The position numbers and the translations under genes are program-made. From Actinomadura physcomitrii (lineage in GTDB: Bacteria; Actinomycetota; Actinomycetes; Streptosporangiales; Streptosporangiaceae): 64,000 nt of DNA. Shown here in pieces: positions 8,461 to 16,839 of this stretch. The notes beneath the pieces are model-generated. The model saw only the letters and a list, made by a program, of their open reading frames with translations. It made no database searches and was not told where the DNA came from. The stretch's first letter is position 1. Every line of letters begins with the position of its first letter. The stretch covers positions 1-64,000 of the forward strand of contig NZ_WBMS02000001.1 in NCBI RefSeq assembly GCF_008923205.2. The letters are read 5' to 3'.

Positions 8461-9257
8461 GCCCGCTCCTTCACCGCGGCGCCCGCGGTCAGCTCGCCCG
8501 CGGCGCCCGCGGTACCGGTCCCGTCCTCCTGCGCGAGGGCCGCCGGCCGCCGCGCGCCGCGCCCGCCGCCCTCGCGCATCCGCCGGTCCAGCCAGTTGAC
8601 GAGGTAGGTCAGCGGGATCGTGATCACGAGGTAGCAGAGCCCGGCCGCGACCAGCGCGGACGCGTTGTAGCTCGCGGCCTGCCGCTCCTGCGCGATGAAG
8701 TACAGCTCCCGCTGCCCGACGCCGAGGCCGAGCAGGTAGACCAGCGAGCTCTCCTTGATGTCGACGATGAACTGCCCGGCGAGGGCGGGCAGCACGTTCC
8801 GGATCCCCTGCGGGACCACGACCAGCCGCATCGTCTTCAGGTAGGTCATCCCGAGGCTGCGGCCCGCCTGCAGCTGCCCGGGCGGCACCGCCTGGATCCC
8901 GGACCGGAAGATCTCCGCGCAGTACGCCGCGGAGATCAGCCCGACCGCGATGACCGCGTAGCCGAGCGGGTTGCGGCCGAACGGCCGGACCCCCGCGGCG
9001 GGCAGCCCGAGCCCGATCAGGCTGACCGTCACGATCGCCGGCAGCCCGCGGAAGACGTCCACGTAGAGCCGGGCGGGCAGCCGCACCAGCCGCCGCCGCG
9101 ACAGCAGCAGCACCGCCAGCAGCACGCCGGCGACCAGGCCGAACAGGATGGCCAGCACCGCGATCAGCAGCGTGTTGCGCAGCCCCTCGGTCAGCAGCGT
9201 CGGCAGGGCGCCGCGGATCTCCGACCAGTCGAAGAACGTATGCAGGAAGTCGCTCAC
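8457..9257 (-). CDS. Amino-acid ABC transporter permease (HisM/GlnP type)
   Basis: 266 aa from the GTG at 9257, which has a GGAG ribosome-binding site 6-7 bases upstream; a longer frame to 9437 lacks this and encodes only Arg/Pro-rich sequence. It has five or so membrane helices, the FRGLPAIV segment of the polar amino-acid permeases, and the EAA loop [20 protein letters not shown] followed by [11 protein letters not shown]. It is the first gene of a run of permease, ATPase, lipoprotein, hydrolase and regulator, each overlapping or within about 30 bp of the next. The C-terminal 40 residues are a Gly/Ala-rich cytoplasmic tail. Confidence 0.93.
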   Translation of the reverse strand: MSDFLHTFFDWSEIRGALPTLLTEGLRNTLLIAVLAILFGLVAGVLLAVLLLSRRRLVRLPARLYVDVFRGLPAIVTVSLIGLGLPAAGVRPFGRNPLGYAVIAVGLISAAYCAEIFRSGIQAVPPGQLQAGRSLGMTYLKTMRLVVVPQGIRNVLPALAGQFIVDIKESSLVYLLGLGVGQRELYFIAQERQAASYNASALVAAGLCYLVITIPLTYLVNWLDRRMREGGGRGARRPAALAQEDGTGTAGAAGELTAGAAVKERA

Positions 9258-9399
9258 ACTCGCTCCGATCTCTCGGCGTCCACCGGCGGCCCGGCGCACC
9301 GGCCGGCCGTCCGGCGGCCCTCGGCCGACCCCGCGTCCGCCTCGGACGGGCGTCGCCGGTGCGCTCACATTAGGGGCAGGGTAGGCGACTGAACAGGAT

Positions 9400-9412
9400 C
9401 GTTGCGCCAACG
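9400..9412. promoter_or_regulatory. Short inverted repeat upstream of the ABC/hydrolase operon
   Basis: CGTTG-CGC-CAACG lies about 145 bp upstream of the permease GTG, in a relatively AT-rich stretch between two genes. It could be an operator for the operon; nothing ties it to a particular regulator. Confidence 0.2.
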
Positions 9413-9455
9413 CGTTAATCATTGGCCGCACCCTCATATCGGTGCGCGGCGGCGG

Positions 9456-10367
9456 TCAGCCCCGCGCGCCGCCGAACTCGGCCGCGTGGTCGGCGGCCCA
9501 CCTCGCGAAGGTTCCGGCGGGCCGGCCGGTCAGGCGCTCGACATGATCGGTGGTCCGGCTCGACGCCGGGCGGTGCAGCGAGGCGGCGACCAGCGCCTCC
9601 ACCAGCCGCTCGGGACGTCCGTCCGCGAGCATCCGTGACCGCGCGAGGTCGGCGGCGACCGCCCGGAAGCGCAGCCGGCGCCCGAGCGCGGTGCCGAGGA
9701 GGGCGACCTGGTCGGCGCGGGTCAGTATCTCGGGCCCCGTGAGCAGGTACGGTCCGTGCCCGAGCCGGCCGCGGTGTCCGAGCAGGACGGCCACCGCCGC
9801 ATCGGCGACATCGCGCTCGTCGACGACGGCCGTGCGCGCGATGTCCGGGCCCGACACCACGTCGCCCGCCCGCAGCTGAGGTGCCCAGCCACGGGCGTTG
9901 GACGCCAGCGTGTCGCTGCGCAGCACCAGGGGGCGCAGACCGGCATCGCCGAGCAGGGCTTCCATGTCCGCGTGCACCTGGACGATGGGATCACTCTGGC
10001 GGACGGCCTCGTCGTCGATGGCCGTCGAGGACAGGTAGACGACGCGGGGTGCCGCCGCGGCGAGTTCCGCGACCAGGGCCCGGGCAGGGGCGGAGTCGAG
10101 CAGCGGCCAGATCAGGAACACGGCGTCGACGCCCCGGAGAGCCGCGCGCATGGCGGCAGGGGCGGTGAGGTCGCCGACCACCCGTTCGGCTCCGGGCCGC
10201 CCGCTGCGCTGACCGCGCTGATCGCCCAGGCCGCGCACGAGGCGTTTCACGCGCGCGCCGTGTGCGGAGAGACGGCCGGCGACCTCACGGCCGAGGTTGC
10301 CGGTCGCACCGGTGACCAGGATCGTCGGACGGTGAGGGGAGCCCGTGGGGCCGGAGTTGTCAGGCAT
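9456..10367 (-). CDS. NmrA-like/atypical SDR NAD(P)-binding protein
   Basis: 303 aa. N-terminal Rossmann fold with ILVTGATGNLGREVAGRL (GxxGxxG), a basic patch after strand 2 (VKRLVRGLG) favouring NADP(H), and the DAVFLIWPLLD strand. The YxxxK catalytic pair of classical SDRs is not apparent, in line with NmrA/HSCARG-like redox-sensing or NAD(P)H:quinone-reductase-like relatives. It is transcribed divergently from a MerR-type regulator gene with about 45 bp between, an arrangement common for MerR-controlled redox genes. Substrate unknown. Confidence 0.82.
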   Translation of the reverse strand: MPDNSGPTGSPHRPTILVTGATGNLGREVAGRLSAHGARVKRLVRGLGDQRGQRSGRPGAERVVGDLTAPAAMRAALRGVDAVFLIWPLLDSAPARALVAELAAAAPRVVYLSSTAIDDEAVRQSDPIVQVHADMEALLGDAGLRPLVLRSDTLASNARGWAPQLRAGDVVSGPDIARTAVVDERDVADAAVAVLLGHRGRLGHGPYLLTGPEILTRADQVALLGTALGRRLRFRAVAADLARSRMLADGRPERLVEALVAASLHRPASSRTTDHVERLTGRPAGTFARWAADHAAEFGGARG

Positions 10368-10412
10368 GATCGGGACGCTAGAGGTTCAGGTCGACATGAA
10401 GGCAAGGCGCGT

Positions 10413-10787
10413 GTGGTGAAGACGATCGGAGCGGTGGCCGCGGAACTCGGCATCGAGGCCCACGTGCTGCGGCACTGGGAGGACGTCGGGGCGCTCACCG
10501 TGCGCCGCGACCGCAACGGCTACCGCGTCTACGACGACGAGGCCGTGGAGCAGGCGCGCACGGTCCTCAAACTGCGGCGCGTCGGGCTGTCGCTGCCTGA
10601 GGTCATCGCGGCGATGGCGCCGGAGAAGTCGGCGGCGCAGGCGGTCGTGCAGGCGAAGATCGCCGATCTCGAAGGCGAGGTCGCCCGGAGACTGCAGGCG
10701 ATCACCTTCCTGCGGCACACCGCCGAGTGCCGGCATCGGTATCTCGACGACTGCCCGGACTGCGCGGCCTTCGTCCGCGGAGCCTGA
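10413..10787 (+). CDS. MerR-family transcriptional regulator
   Basis: 124 aa from GTG 10413 (or the adjacent GTG 10416). The HTH reads TIGAVAAELGIEAHVLRHWE with the wing VRRDRNGYRVYDDEAVEQA. Then comes a dimerisation helix (about 70-100) and a short C-terminal Cys-containing end with CRHRYLDDCPDC that could bind a metal or sense redox. Longer upstream reading in this frame runs antisense through the NmrA-like gene and is ignored. It probably controls the divergent NmrA-like gene; the interval contains TCGACCTGAACCTCTA, similar to MerR/SoxR-type half-sites. A better MerR-type promoter is seen 3 kb away in front of the ABC exporter. Confidence 0.85.
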   Translation: MVKTIGAVAAELGIEAHVLRHWEDVGALTVRRDRNGYRVYDDEAVEQARTVLKLRRVGLSLPEVIAAMAPEKSAAQAVVQAKIADLEGEVARRLQAITFLRHTAECRHRYLDDCPDCAAFVRGA

Positions 10788-10797
10788 CCGGGGGCCG

Positions 10798-11384
10798 CTA
10801 GTCGTCGATGGCGGCGTAGGCGGTGGTCCAGAAGTCCTGGAAGTGGTGCGGCGGCTGCGGGGAGGTCATGGCGCGCTGGGTGAAGACGGCGCCGATCATG
10901 TCCTCGCCGGGGTCGGCGTAGGCGGACGTGCCGCGCCCGCCCGTCCAGCCGAACCGGCCGGGGCGGACGAACAGGTCCTCGCGGCGGCCGTCGACGGCGA
11001 GGCCGAAGCCCCAGCCGCCCGAGCCGAGGAAGAGCCCGTTGCCCGCCTTCTGCTCCGGCGTCAGCCGGTCGGTGGTCATCAGCTCGACGGACGGCCGCGA
11101 CAGCAGCCGCCCGCCCGGGCCAGGCGGAGCCGGCACTCCTCGACCAGGATCATCGCGGCGGCGGCGGTGACCGCCTTGGTGAGCGACGCGATCCGGAAGA
11201 GGGTGTCGCGCCGCATCGGGGCGCCCCCGCCCGCCTCGAGGGTGCCCGCCTCGATCACGTGCGTGTGGCCGCGCCGGTGGACGAGCGCGACCAGCCCGGG
11301 CAGCTCGCCGCGGTCGACGAAACCGGTCATCACCCGGCGCATCCGGTCCAGCCCCGGCGCGGAGAACCCGCCGTTGTCGCTCAT
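10798..11384 (-). pseudogene. Serine beta-lactamase/esterase-family gene with large internal deletion
   Basis: Two frames together spell the ends of a class C beta-lactamase-like hydrolase. The N-terminal piece (11384 to about 11110) has SLTK, the SxxK nucleophile motif, followed by AVTAAAAMILVEECRLRL. The C-terminal piece (from about 11110 to 10798) resumes in another frame with RLLSRPSVELMTTDRLTPEQ and GSGGWGFGLAVDG. In intact relatives of about 380-420 aa these blocks are separated by some 200-250 residues containing the YxN motif. That centre is missing and the junction near 11110 shifts the frame. The remnant of about 190 codons should not make an active enzyme. Confidence 0.85.
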
Positions 11385-11487
11385 CGTCGCTCCTCGCGTC
11401 GGCTCTTGCAGGTAGGTCGGCTCTTGCGGGTATGACCGTCCGGCGGCCCGGAACTCATCGCCGCCGCGCCGGATTCGGGCGGCGGGT

Positions 11488-13371
11488 TCAGCCGACGGGT
11501 TCGAGGGGCGGGCGGGTGTCGAACTGGGTCTCGTACAGGTCGGCGTAGCGGCCGCCCGCGGCGAGCAGCTCGTCGTGAGTGCCGCGCTCGACGATCCGGC
11601 CCTCCTCGACGACCAGGATCAGGTCGGCGGCGCGGACGGTGGACAGCCGGTGCGCGATCACCACGGCGGTGCGCCCGTCGAGCGCCTCGGCGAGGGCCTC
11701 CTGGACGGCGGCCTCGGACGTGGAGTCCAGGTGCGCGGTCGCCTCGTCGAGGATGACGACGCGCTGGCGGGCCAGCAGCAGCCGCGCGATGGTGAGCCGC
11801 TGCCGCTCGCCGCCCGACAGCCGGTAGCCGCGCTCGCCGACGATCGTGTCGAGGCCGTCCGGCAGGCCCTCGATCAGCGCGTCGAGGCGGGCGCGGCGCA
11901 GCACGTCCCACAGCTCGTCCTCGGTGGCCTCGGGGCGGGCGAGCAGCAGGTTGTCGCGGATCGACTCGTGGAACAGGTGCCCGTCCTGGGTGACCATGCC
12001 GAGCGTCGCGCGGATCGAGGCGAACGACAGGTCGCGGACGTCGACGCCGCCGAGCCGGACGGTGCCGGAGTCGGCGTCGTACAGGCGCGGCAGCAGCTGC
12101 GCGATCGTGGACTTGCCGGCGCCGGACGAGCCGACGAGCGCGACCATCTGCCCGGGCTCGGCGCGGAACGACACCTCGTGCAGGACGTCGACGCCGCCGC
12201 GGGTGTCGAGCGTCGCGACCTCCTCCAGCGAGGCGAGGGAGACCTTGTCGGCGGCCGGGTAGGCGAAGGTGACGCCGTCGAACTCGACCGCGACGGGACC
12301 GTCCGGGACGGCCCGCGGCTCGGGCTTCTCGGCGACGAGCGGGCGCAGGTCGAGCACCTCGAAGACGCGCTCGAAGCTGACCAGCGCGCTCATCACCTCG
12401 ACGCGGGCGCTGGCGAGCGCGGTCAGCGGCGCGTACAGCCGGGTGAGCAGCAGCGCGAGGGCGACGACGGCGCCGGCGTCGAGGTGGCCGCGCAGCGACA
12501 GCCAGCCGCCGAGGCCGTAGACGAGGGCGAGGGCCAGCGCGGACACCATGGTCAGCGCGGTGATGAACACGTGCTGCACCATCGCGGTGCGGACGCCGAT
12601 GTCGCGGACGCGGCGGGCGCGCGCGGCGAATTCGGCGGACTCGCGGTCGGGCCGGCCGAACAGCTTGACCAGGGTGGCGCCGGGCGCGGAGAACCGCTCG
12701 GTCATCTGGGTGCTCATCGCGGCGTCGTGCCGGGCGGCCTCGCGCTCCAGCCCGGCGAGGCGGGTGCCCATCCGGCGGGCGGGCAGCACGAAGACCGGCA
12801 GGAGCAGCAGCGCGAGCAGCGTGACCTGCCAGGAGATGCCGACCATGACGGCGAACGTCAGCAGCAGCGTCACCAGGTTGCTGACCACGCCGGACAGCGT
12901 GTCGCTGAACGCGCGCTGCGCGCCGATCACGTCGTTGTTGAGCCGGCTGACGAGCGCGCCGGTGCGGGTGCGGGTGAAGAACGCGACCGGCATCCGCTGG
13001 ACGTGGTCGAAGACGGCGGTCCGCAGGTCGAGGATGAGGCCCTCGCCGATGCGGGCCGACAGCCACCGGTTGGCGAGGCCGAGCCCGCCCTCGGCGACCG
13101 CCAGGCCCGCGATCAGCACGGCCAGCCCGACCACGGTGGACGTCGCGGACCGGTCGACGATCGCGTTCACCACCCGTCCGGCGAGCACGGGGGTCGCCAC
13201 GGCGAGCACCGCCATCACCACGCTGAGCAGCAGGAACGCGTACAGGGGCCGGCGGTGGGGGCGGGCGAAGGCGGCGATCCGGCGCAGCGTCGCCTTCGAG
13301 AACGGCCGGCGGTCGTCCTGGGCGTTCATGGCGTGGTGCAGCGACATCCACGCGGTGACTTCCATGTCCAT
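11488..13371 (-). CDS. ABC exporter, fused permease/ATPase (multidrug type)
   Basis: 627 aa half-transporter. An ABC type-1 transmembrane domain (about residues 40-325, six helices, coupling motif LSRLNNDVIGAQRAFSDTLS) is followed by the nucleotide-binding domain. Walker A GSSGAGKST, signature LSGGERQR, Walker B VVILDEAT and switch His in AHRLS are all intact. It would work as a homodimer or with another half-transporter, exporting drugs, lipids or peptides. ATG 13371 was chosen as the first start after the regulatory dyad; other in-frame ATGs follow at 13365 and later. The promoter region has a MerR-type dyad in a 19-bp spacer, so induction by a MerR activator is likely. Confidence 0.93.
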   Translation of the reverse strand: MDMEVTAWMSLHHAMNAQDDRRPFSKATLRRIAAFARPHRRPLYAFLLLSVVMAVLAVATPVLAGRVVNAIVDRSATSTVVGLAVLIAGLAVAEGGLGLANRWLSARIGEGLILDLRTAVFDHVQRMPVAFFTRTRTGALVSRLNNDVIGAQRAFSDTLSGVVSNLVTLLLTFAVMVGISWQVTLLALLLLPVFVLPARRMGTRLAGLEREAARHDAAMSTQMTERFSAPGATLVKLFGRPDRESAEFAARARRVRDIGVRTAMVQHVFITALTMVSALALALVYGLGGWLSLRGHLDAGAVVALALLLTRLYAPLTALASARVEVMSALVSFERVFEVLDLRPLVAEKPEPRAVPDGPVAVEFDGVTFAYPAADKVSLASLEEVATLDTRGGVDVLHEVSFRAEPGQMVALVGSSGAGKSTIAQLLPRLYDADSGTVRLGGVDVRDLSFASIRATLGMVTQDGHLFHESIRDNLLLARPEATEDELWDVLRRARLDALIEGLPDGLDTIVGERGYRLSGGERQRLTIARLLLARQRVVILDEATAHLDSTSEAAVQEALAEALDGRTAVVIAHRLSTVRAADLILVVEEGRIVERGTHDELLAAGGRYADLYETQFDTRPPLEPVG

Positions 13372-13409
13372 GTCGGGCGGTCCTCAGTCGTCGTCGGCTC
13401 GGGAGCCCC

Positions 13410-13440
13410 ATCCTGAAACCTCAACATTCATTGAGGTCAA
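13410..13440 (-). promoter_or_regulatory. MerR-type promoter of the ABC exporter (19-bp spacer with dyad)
   Basis: On the minus strand, TTGACC (13440-13435) and CAGGAT (13415-13410) are separated by exactly 19 bp. The dyad ACCTCAA-N6-TTGAGGT (13418-13437) runs from the -35 through most of the spacer. An overlong 19-bp spacer holding a dyad is the hallmark of promoters activated by MerR-family proteins through DNA distortion. The exporter ATG is 39 bp further on. The nearest MerR gene is at 10413. Confidence 0.65.
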
Positions 13441-13529
13441 GTCGTCGGCGGGGCCATCGTCGCGCGCGGGTACGACAATCCGGCGTCGGTCACCGATAAT
13501 CCGAGTGATCGACGGCGGAGGGGAGCACC

Positions 13530-14705
13530 GTGGGGACCGGCAGCGGGATCGACGTCGAGAAGGCCCGGGCGGACACGCCCGGCTGCGCGCGGGTGGCGCA
13601 CCTGAACAACGCCGGCGCCGCGCTGCCGCCCGCGCCGGTCATCGAGGCGGTCGCGGAGCACTTCGCGCTGGAGACGACGATCGGCGGCTACGAGGCGGCG
13701 GAGCTGAGGGCCGACGCCGTCGAGCACTTCTACGGCGCGGTCGCAGGGCTGATCGGCGCGCGCGCGGACGAGATCGCCTACGTCGAGAACGCGACGCGGG
13801 CCTGGGACATGGCCTTCTACGCGATCCCGTTCGCCGAGGGCGACCGCATCCTCACCACCACCAGCGAGTACTCCAGCAACGCGATCGCCTACCAGCAGGT
13901 CGCCGCCGCCAAGGGCGCGCGTGTCGAGGTGATCCCCGACGACGCGCACGGCACGCTGGCCCTGGACGCGCTCGAAGCGGAACTGGCCAAGGGCGCCGTG
14001 CGGCTCGTCTCGCTCAACCACATCCCGACCTGCAACGGGCTCGTCAACCCGGCCGCGGAGGTCGGGCGGCTGTGCCGCGAGCACGGCGTCCTCTACCTGC
14101 TGGACGCCTGCCAGTCCGTCGGGCACCTCGCCCTGGACGTCACCTTGATCGGCTGCGACATGCTGTCCGCCACGGGCCGCAAGTACCTGCGCGGGCCGCG
14201 CGGCACCGGCTTCCTGTACGTCCGGCGGGAGATCGCCCGGACGCTGGAACCGCCGTTCCTGGACCTGACCGCCGCCGAGTGGAAGGCGCCGGACGGCTAC
14301 GAGATCCGTGGCGACGCGCGCCGCTTCGAGACCTGGGAGCGGTACGTCGCCGGGCAGATCGGGCTCGCCGCCGCCGCCGACTACGCCTCCGCGCTCGGCA
14401 TCACCGCGATCGAGGAGCGCGTCACCTCGCTCGCCGCATCGCTGCGGCGGATGCTGGCCGGCCGGCCCGGGCTGACCGTCCTCGACCGCGGCGAGCACCC
14501 GTCCGGCATCGTCACCTTCACCGTGGACGGCCACGCGGCCGGCGCGGTCAAGGCGGCGGCACGGGCCCGCGACGTCAACGTCAGCGTGGCGCAGCCGCGT
14601 GCCCACGGGTACGACCCGCACGGCCTCGACGCCGCCGTGCGGGCCTCCGTGCACTACTACAACACCGAAGAGGACCTGGAGCGCCTGCTCGCGGCCCTCC
14701 CCTAG
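13530..14705 (+). CDS. Class V aminotransferase-fold PLP enzyme
   Basis: 391 aa, GTG start behind GGAGGGGAGC. It has the cysteine-desulfurase/isopenicillin-N-epimerase fold: LNNAGAALPP near the N-terminus, VSLNHIPTCNGLVNP, the PLP-ring Asp in YLLDACQSVGH (about residue 190) and the Schiff-base Lys in SATGRKYLRGPRGTGFLYV (about 219). Class members cleave C-S bonds, epimerise or transaminate. No substrate is evident and no ergothioneine genes (egtA-D) are nearby, so I do not call it EgtE. It faces a CBS protein gene with 12 bp between stop codons. Confidence 0.85.
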   Translation: MGTGSGIDVEKARADTPGCARVAHLNNAGAALPPAPVIEAVAEHFALETTIGGYEAAELRADAVEHFYGAVAGLIGARADEIAYVENATRAWDMAFYAIPFAEGDRILTTTSEYSSNAIAYQQVAAAKGARVEVIPDDAHGTLALDALEAELAKGAVRLVSLNHIPTCNGLVNPAAEVGRLCREHGVLYLLDACQSVGHLALDVTLIGCDMLSATGRKYLRGPRGTGFLYVRREIARTLEPPFLDLTAAEWKAPDGYEIRGDARRFETWERYVAGQIGLAAAADYASALGITAIEERVTSLAASLRRMLAGRPGLTVLDRGEHPSGIVTFTVDGHAAGAVKAAARARDVNVSVAQPRAHGYDPHGLDAAVRASVHYYNTEEDLERLLAALP

Positions 14706-14717
14706 CAGCCCCGCCCG

Positions 14718-15137
14718 TCAGGTGTTGGGCCGGGCGGCGCTGATGTCGGCGAGCGCCGACGCGGAGTCCTTCTCCATCGCGAGGTCGCCGATGGAGACGA
14801 TCCCGACGGGACGCCCGTCCTCCAGGACGGGCAGCCGCCGCACGGACCGCTCCCGCATGATCTGCGCGGCCTTGTCGAGCGAGTCGTCCGGCCCGATCGT
14901 CGCGGTGACGCTGCTGGCCAGACCGCCGATCGCGGCCCGCGCCGGGTCGCCGCCCGCGGCGAGCCCGCGCACCACCAGGTCGCGGTCGGTGACCACGCCC
15001 AGCAGCTCGTCGCCATCGGCGACGAGCACCGTGCCGATGTCCTCGTCGCGCATCGCCCGCGCCACCGTGACCAGGTCGAGCTCCGGGGACACCGACGTCG
15101 GCGAGCCGGTCATGACGTCGCGGATCTTCGTGGCCAT
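14718..15137 (-). CDS. CBS-domain pair protein
   Basis: 139 aa made of two CBS motifs: residues 1-62 (MATKIRDVMTGSP, TVLVADGDELLGVVTDRDLV) and 75-130 (ATIGPDDSLDKAAQIMRERS, VRRLPVLEDGRPVGIVSIGD). Stand-alone CBS pairs of this size bind adenine nucleotides and are common in actinobacteria, often responding to redox state or hypoxia. ATG at 15137; the longer open frame upstream is antisense to nothing useful and crosses a hairpin, so it is discarded. It is separated from the LCP gene by a strong stem-loop and probably has its own promoter. Confidence 0.9.
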   Translation of the reverse strand: MATKIRDVMTGSPTSVSPELDLVTVARAMRDEDIGTVLVADGDELLGVVTDRDLVVRGLAAGGDPARAAIGGLASSVTATIGPDDSLDKAAQIMRERSVRRLPVLEDGRPVGIVSIGDLAMEKDSASALADISAARPNT

Positions 15138-15157
15138 TGCACACACCCCTCGTGGTC

Positions 15158-15192
15158 GTCCTGCCGGGAGTTGCGGCCCTACCCGGCAGGAC
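15158..15192 (-). terminator. Stem-loop after the sigma/LCP operon
   Basis: Perfect 11-bp arms GTCCTGCCGGG (15158-15168) and CCCGGCAGGAC (15182-15192) with a 13-base loop, 35 bp past the LCP stop and 20 bp before the CBS start. No U-run follows, as usual in high-GC actinobacteria. An operator role for the CBS gene is the alternative. Confidence 0.55.
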
Positions 15193-15226
15193 GGCCCCCA
15201 CTCATCGGGCCCCGCTGGGCCGGGCG

Positions 15227-16249
15227 CTACCTCCGGAACGGCGCGAACACCGTCCGGGCCCCCGACGGCGCCCACACCAGCCGGTTCGGATCGCCCGGCG
15301 CCGGACGCACCGGCACCGTCGTGTAGCCGACCCGTCCGGGGTCCAGGTCGCGCAGGCTCCGGGCGAGCGACTCCATCGCCTTCAGGTCCAGCGCCGGGGA
15401 CGTCCGCAACGACCTGGCCGCCGCCGCCAGGAACCGCGCGAACCGCATCGGACTCTTGAGCTGAACGGCGTGCGCCTCGTCCAGCAGCGCCTTCATGAGC
15501 GCCTGCTGCCGCCGGACCCGCGCCAGATCCGACCCGTCGTCCCAGCCGCGGCGCGCCCGCACGTACGCCAGCGCCTCCGCCCCGCTCAGGCGCTGCCGCC
15601 CCGGCCGCACCAGCACCCGCCCCCGCGCGTCGGTGACCGCCTTCGGCAGCGTGAACGCCACCCCGCCGAGCGCGTCCACCATCGCCTTGAACCCGGAGAA
15701 CTCGATCACGATCGTGCTGTCGATCGGGACGGACGCCGCCGACTCGACCGCCTTGCGCACGCACGCGGCCCCGCCGTCGGTGAAGACCGCGCCGATCACC
15801 GCGCGGCGCGGCGGAAGCGCCCGCCCGCCGGGCCCCTCGCAGGCCGGGACGCTCATCATCGAGTCCCGGGGGATGCTCACCACCGTCCCCGTCTTCCGGT
15901 CGGCGGGCAGGTGCACCATCAGCACCGTGTCCGCCCGCGCCGGGCCACCCGCACGCCGGTCGGACCCCAGCACGAGGATGTTCATCGCCTTCGCCCCGGC
16001 ACCGGGCGTGCTCGACGCGACGGGCCGCGCCCCGCGCCCGTGCAGCACCAGCGCAGGCACCAGGATCGCCGCGGCGGTCACCGCCGCCACCACGCCGAGC
16101 ACCGTCCAGCGCCCGCCGGGCAGTCGGAGCCCGCGGCGGCCCCGCGCCGCGTCCAGCAGCCGCCCGCGCTGCCGCGCGAGCGTCGCAGGCGGCTCGTCGC
16201 CCAGCTCGCGCCCGAGGTCGCGGAGCAGTTCCAAGTCGTCCACGGTCAC
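15227..16249 (-). CDS. LytR-CpsA-Psr (LCP) family protein with anti-sigma-like N-terminus
   Basis: 340 aa. Cytoplasmic residues 1-47, one membrane helix (about 48-68) and an extracellular LCP domain (about 85-300) with NILVLGSDRR, the VVSIPRDSM Arg, LGGVAFTLPKAV and the RVRRQQALMKALL helix. LCP enzymes attach teichoic acids, arabinogalactan or other glycans from undecaprenyl-phosphate carriers to peptidoglycan. The cytoplasmic start, DDLELLRDLGRELGDEPPAT, resembles the N-terminal segment of CU044_5270-type membrane proteins that accompany ECF sigma factors. Its GTG overlaps the sigma gene stop by 4 bp (GTGA), so it may double as that sigma factor's membrane partner. Confidence 0.85.
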   Translation of the reverse strand: MTVDDLELLRDLGRELGDEPPATLARQRGRLLDAARGRRGLRLPGGRWTVLGVVAAVTAAAILVPALVLHGRGARPVASSTPGAGAKAMNILVLGSDRRAGGPARADTVLMVHLPADRKTGTVVSIPRDSMMSVPACEGPGGRALPPRRAVIGAVFTDGGAACVRKAVESAASVPIDSTIVIEFSGFKAMVDALGGVAFTLPKAVTDARGRVLVRPGRQRLSGAEALAYVRARRGWDDGSDLARVRRQQALMKALLDEAHAVQLKSPMRFARFLAAAARSLRTSPALDLKAMESLARSLRDLDPGRVGYTTVPVRPAPGDPNRLVWAPSGARTVFAPFRR

Positions 16250-16839
16250 TCCTCCTCGTCCATCGGGTTGGTGTCGCCGAGCGCCGCGCGCACCTTGCGC
16301 CGCGCCCGGTTCAGGCGGGACCGGACCGTGCCGACCGGTATCCCGAGGGCCCGCGCCACCTCCTCGTACGCCAAGTCACCCCACGCCACGAGCAGCAGGA
16401 CGTCGAGGTCCCGGCGCGGCAGCCCGGCCAGCGCCTCGGCGAGCGCGGGACGCGACGCCCACGCCGTCACCCCGGCCGCGACCCGCTCCGCGGGGCCCTC
16501 GGCCGGGCCGTCCACGGGGCTGCGCCGCAGCGCCCGGTACCGCGCGGCCTCCGTCCGGTGGTGCCGCGCGACGAGCTTCGTCGCGATCCCGAACAGCCAC
16601 GGCCGCGCGTCCCGCTGCGTCAGGTCGTAGCGGTGCCGCTTGCTGAAGGCGACGAGGAACGTCTCACCGACGACGTCCTCGGCGCCGTCCGGCCCCAGCC
16701 GGCGCGACACGTACCGGTAGAGCATCGCGGAGTAACGGTCGAACAACGCTGCGAACGCCTCGGGCTCGTCCAACGACCGCCCGATCAAATCGGCATCGCA
16801 GTCCGGAACCGTGGAGGGTGCGGTCATCGCGGACACCAT
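16246..16839 (-). CDS. ECF-type RNA polymerase sigma factor
   Basis: 197 aa from ATG 16839. Region 2 is about residues 15-85 (FAALFDRYSAMLYRYVSRRL, GAEDVVGETFLVAF, ARPWLFGIATKLV), and region 4 about 130-185 (LPRRDLDVLLLVAWGDLAYE, EVARALGIPVGTVRSRLNRA). A 16998 start would add about 50 residues with no family resemblance. An alternative ATG lies at 16827. The stop overlaps the LCP gene start, implying co-translation with a possible membrane-bound regulator. Target genes unknown; cell-envelope control is a reasonable guess from the partner. Confidence 0.9.
   Translation of the reverse strand: MVSAMTAPSTVPDCDADLIGRSLDEPEAFAALFDRYSAMLYRYVSRRLGPDGAEDVVGETFLVAFSKRHRYDLTQRDARPWLFGIATKLVARHHRTEAARYRALRRSPVDGPAEGPAERVAAGVTAWASRPALAEALAGLPRRDLDVLLLVAWGDLAYEEVARALGIPVGTVRSRLNRARRKVRAALGDTNPMDEEE

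Noticed and set aside
11381..13411. 676-codon frame overlapping the ABC exporter on the same strand
   Set aside because: Arg-rich shadow frame; the exporter frame carries all ABC motifs.
13530..14705. EgtE (ergothioneine C-S lyase) assignment for the class V aminotransferase-fold protein
   Set aside because: No egtA-D genes are nearby and the fold is shared by many enzymes.
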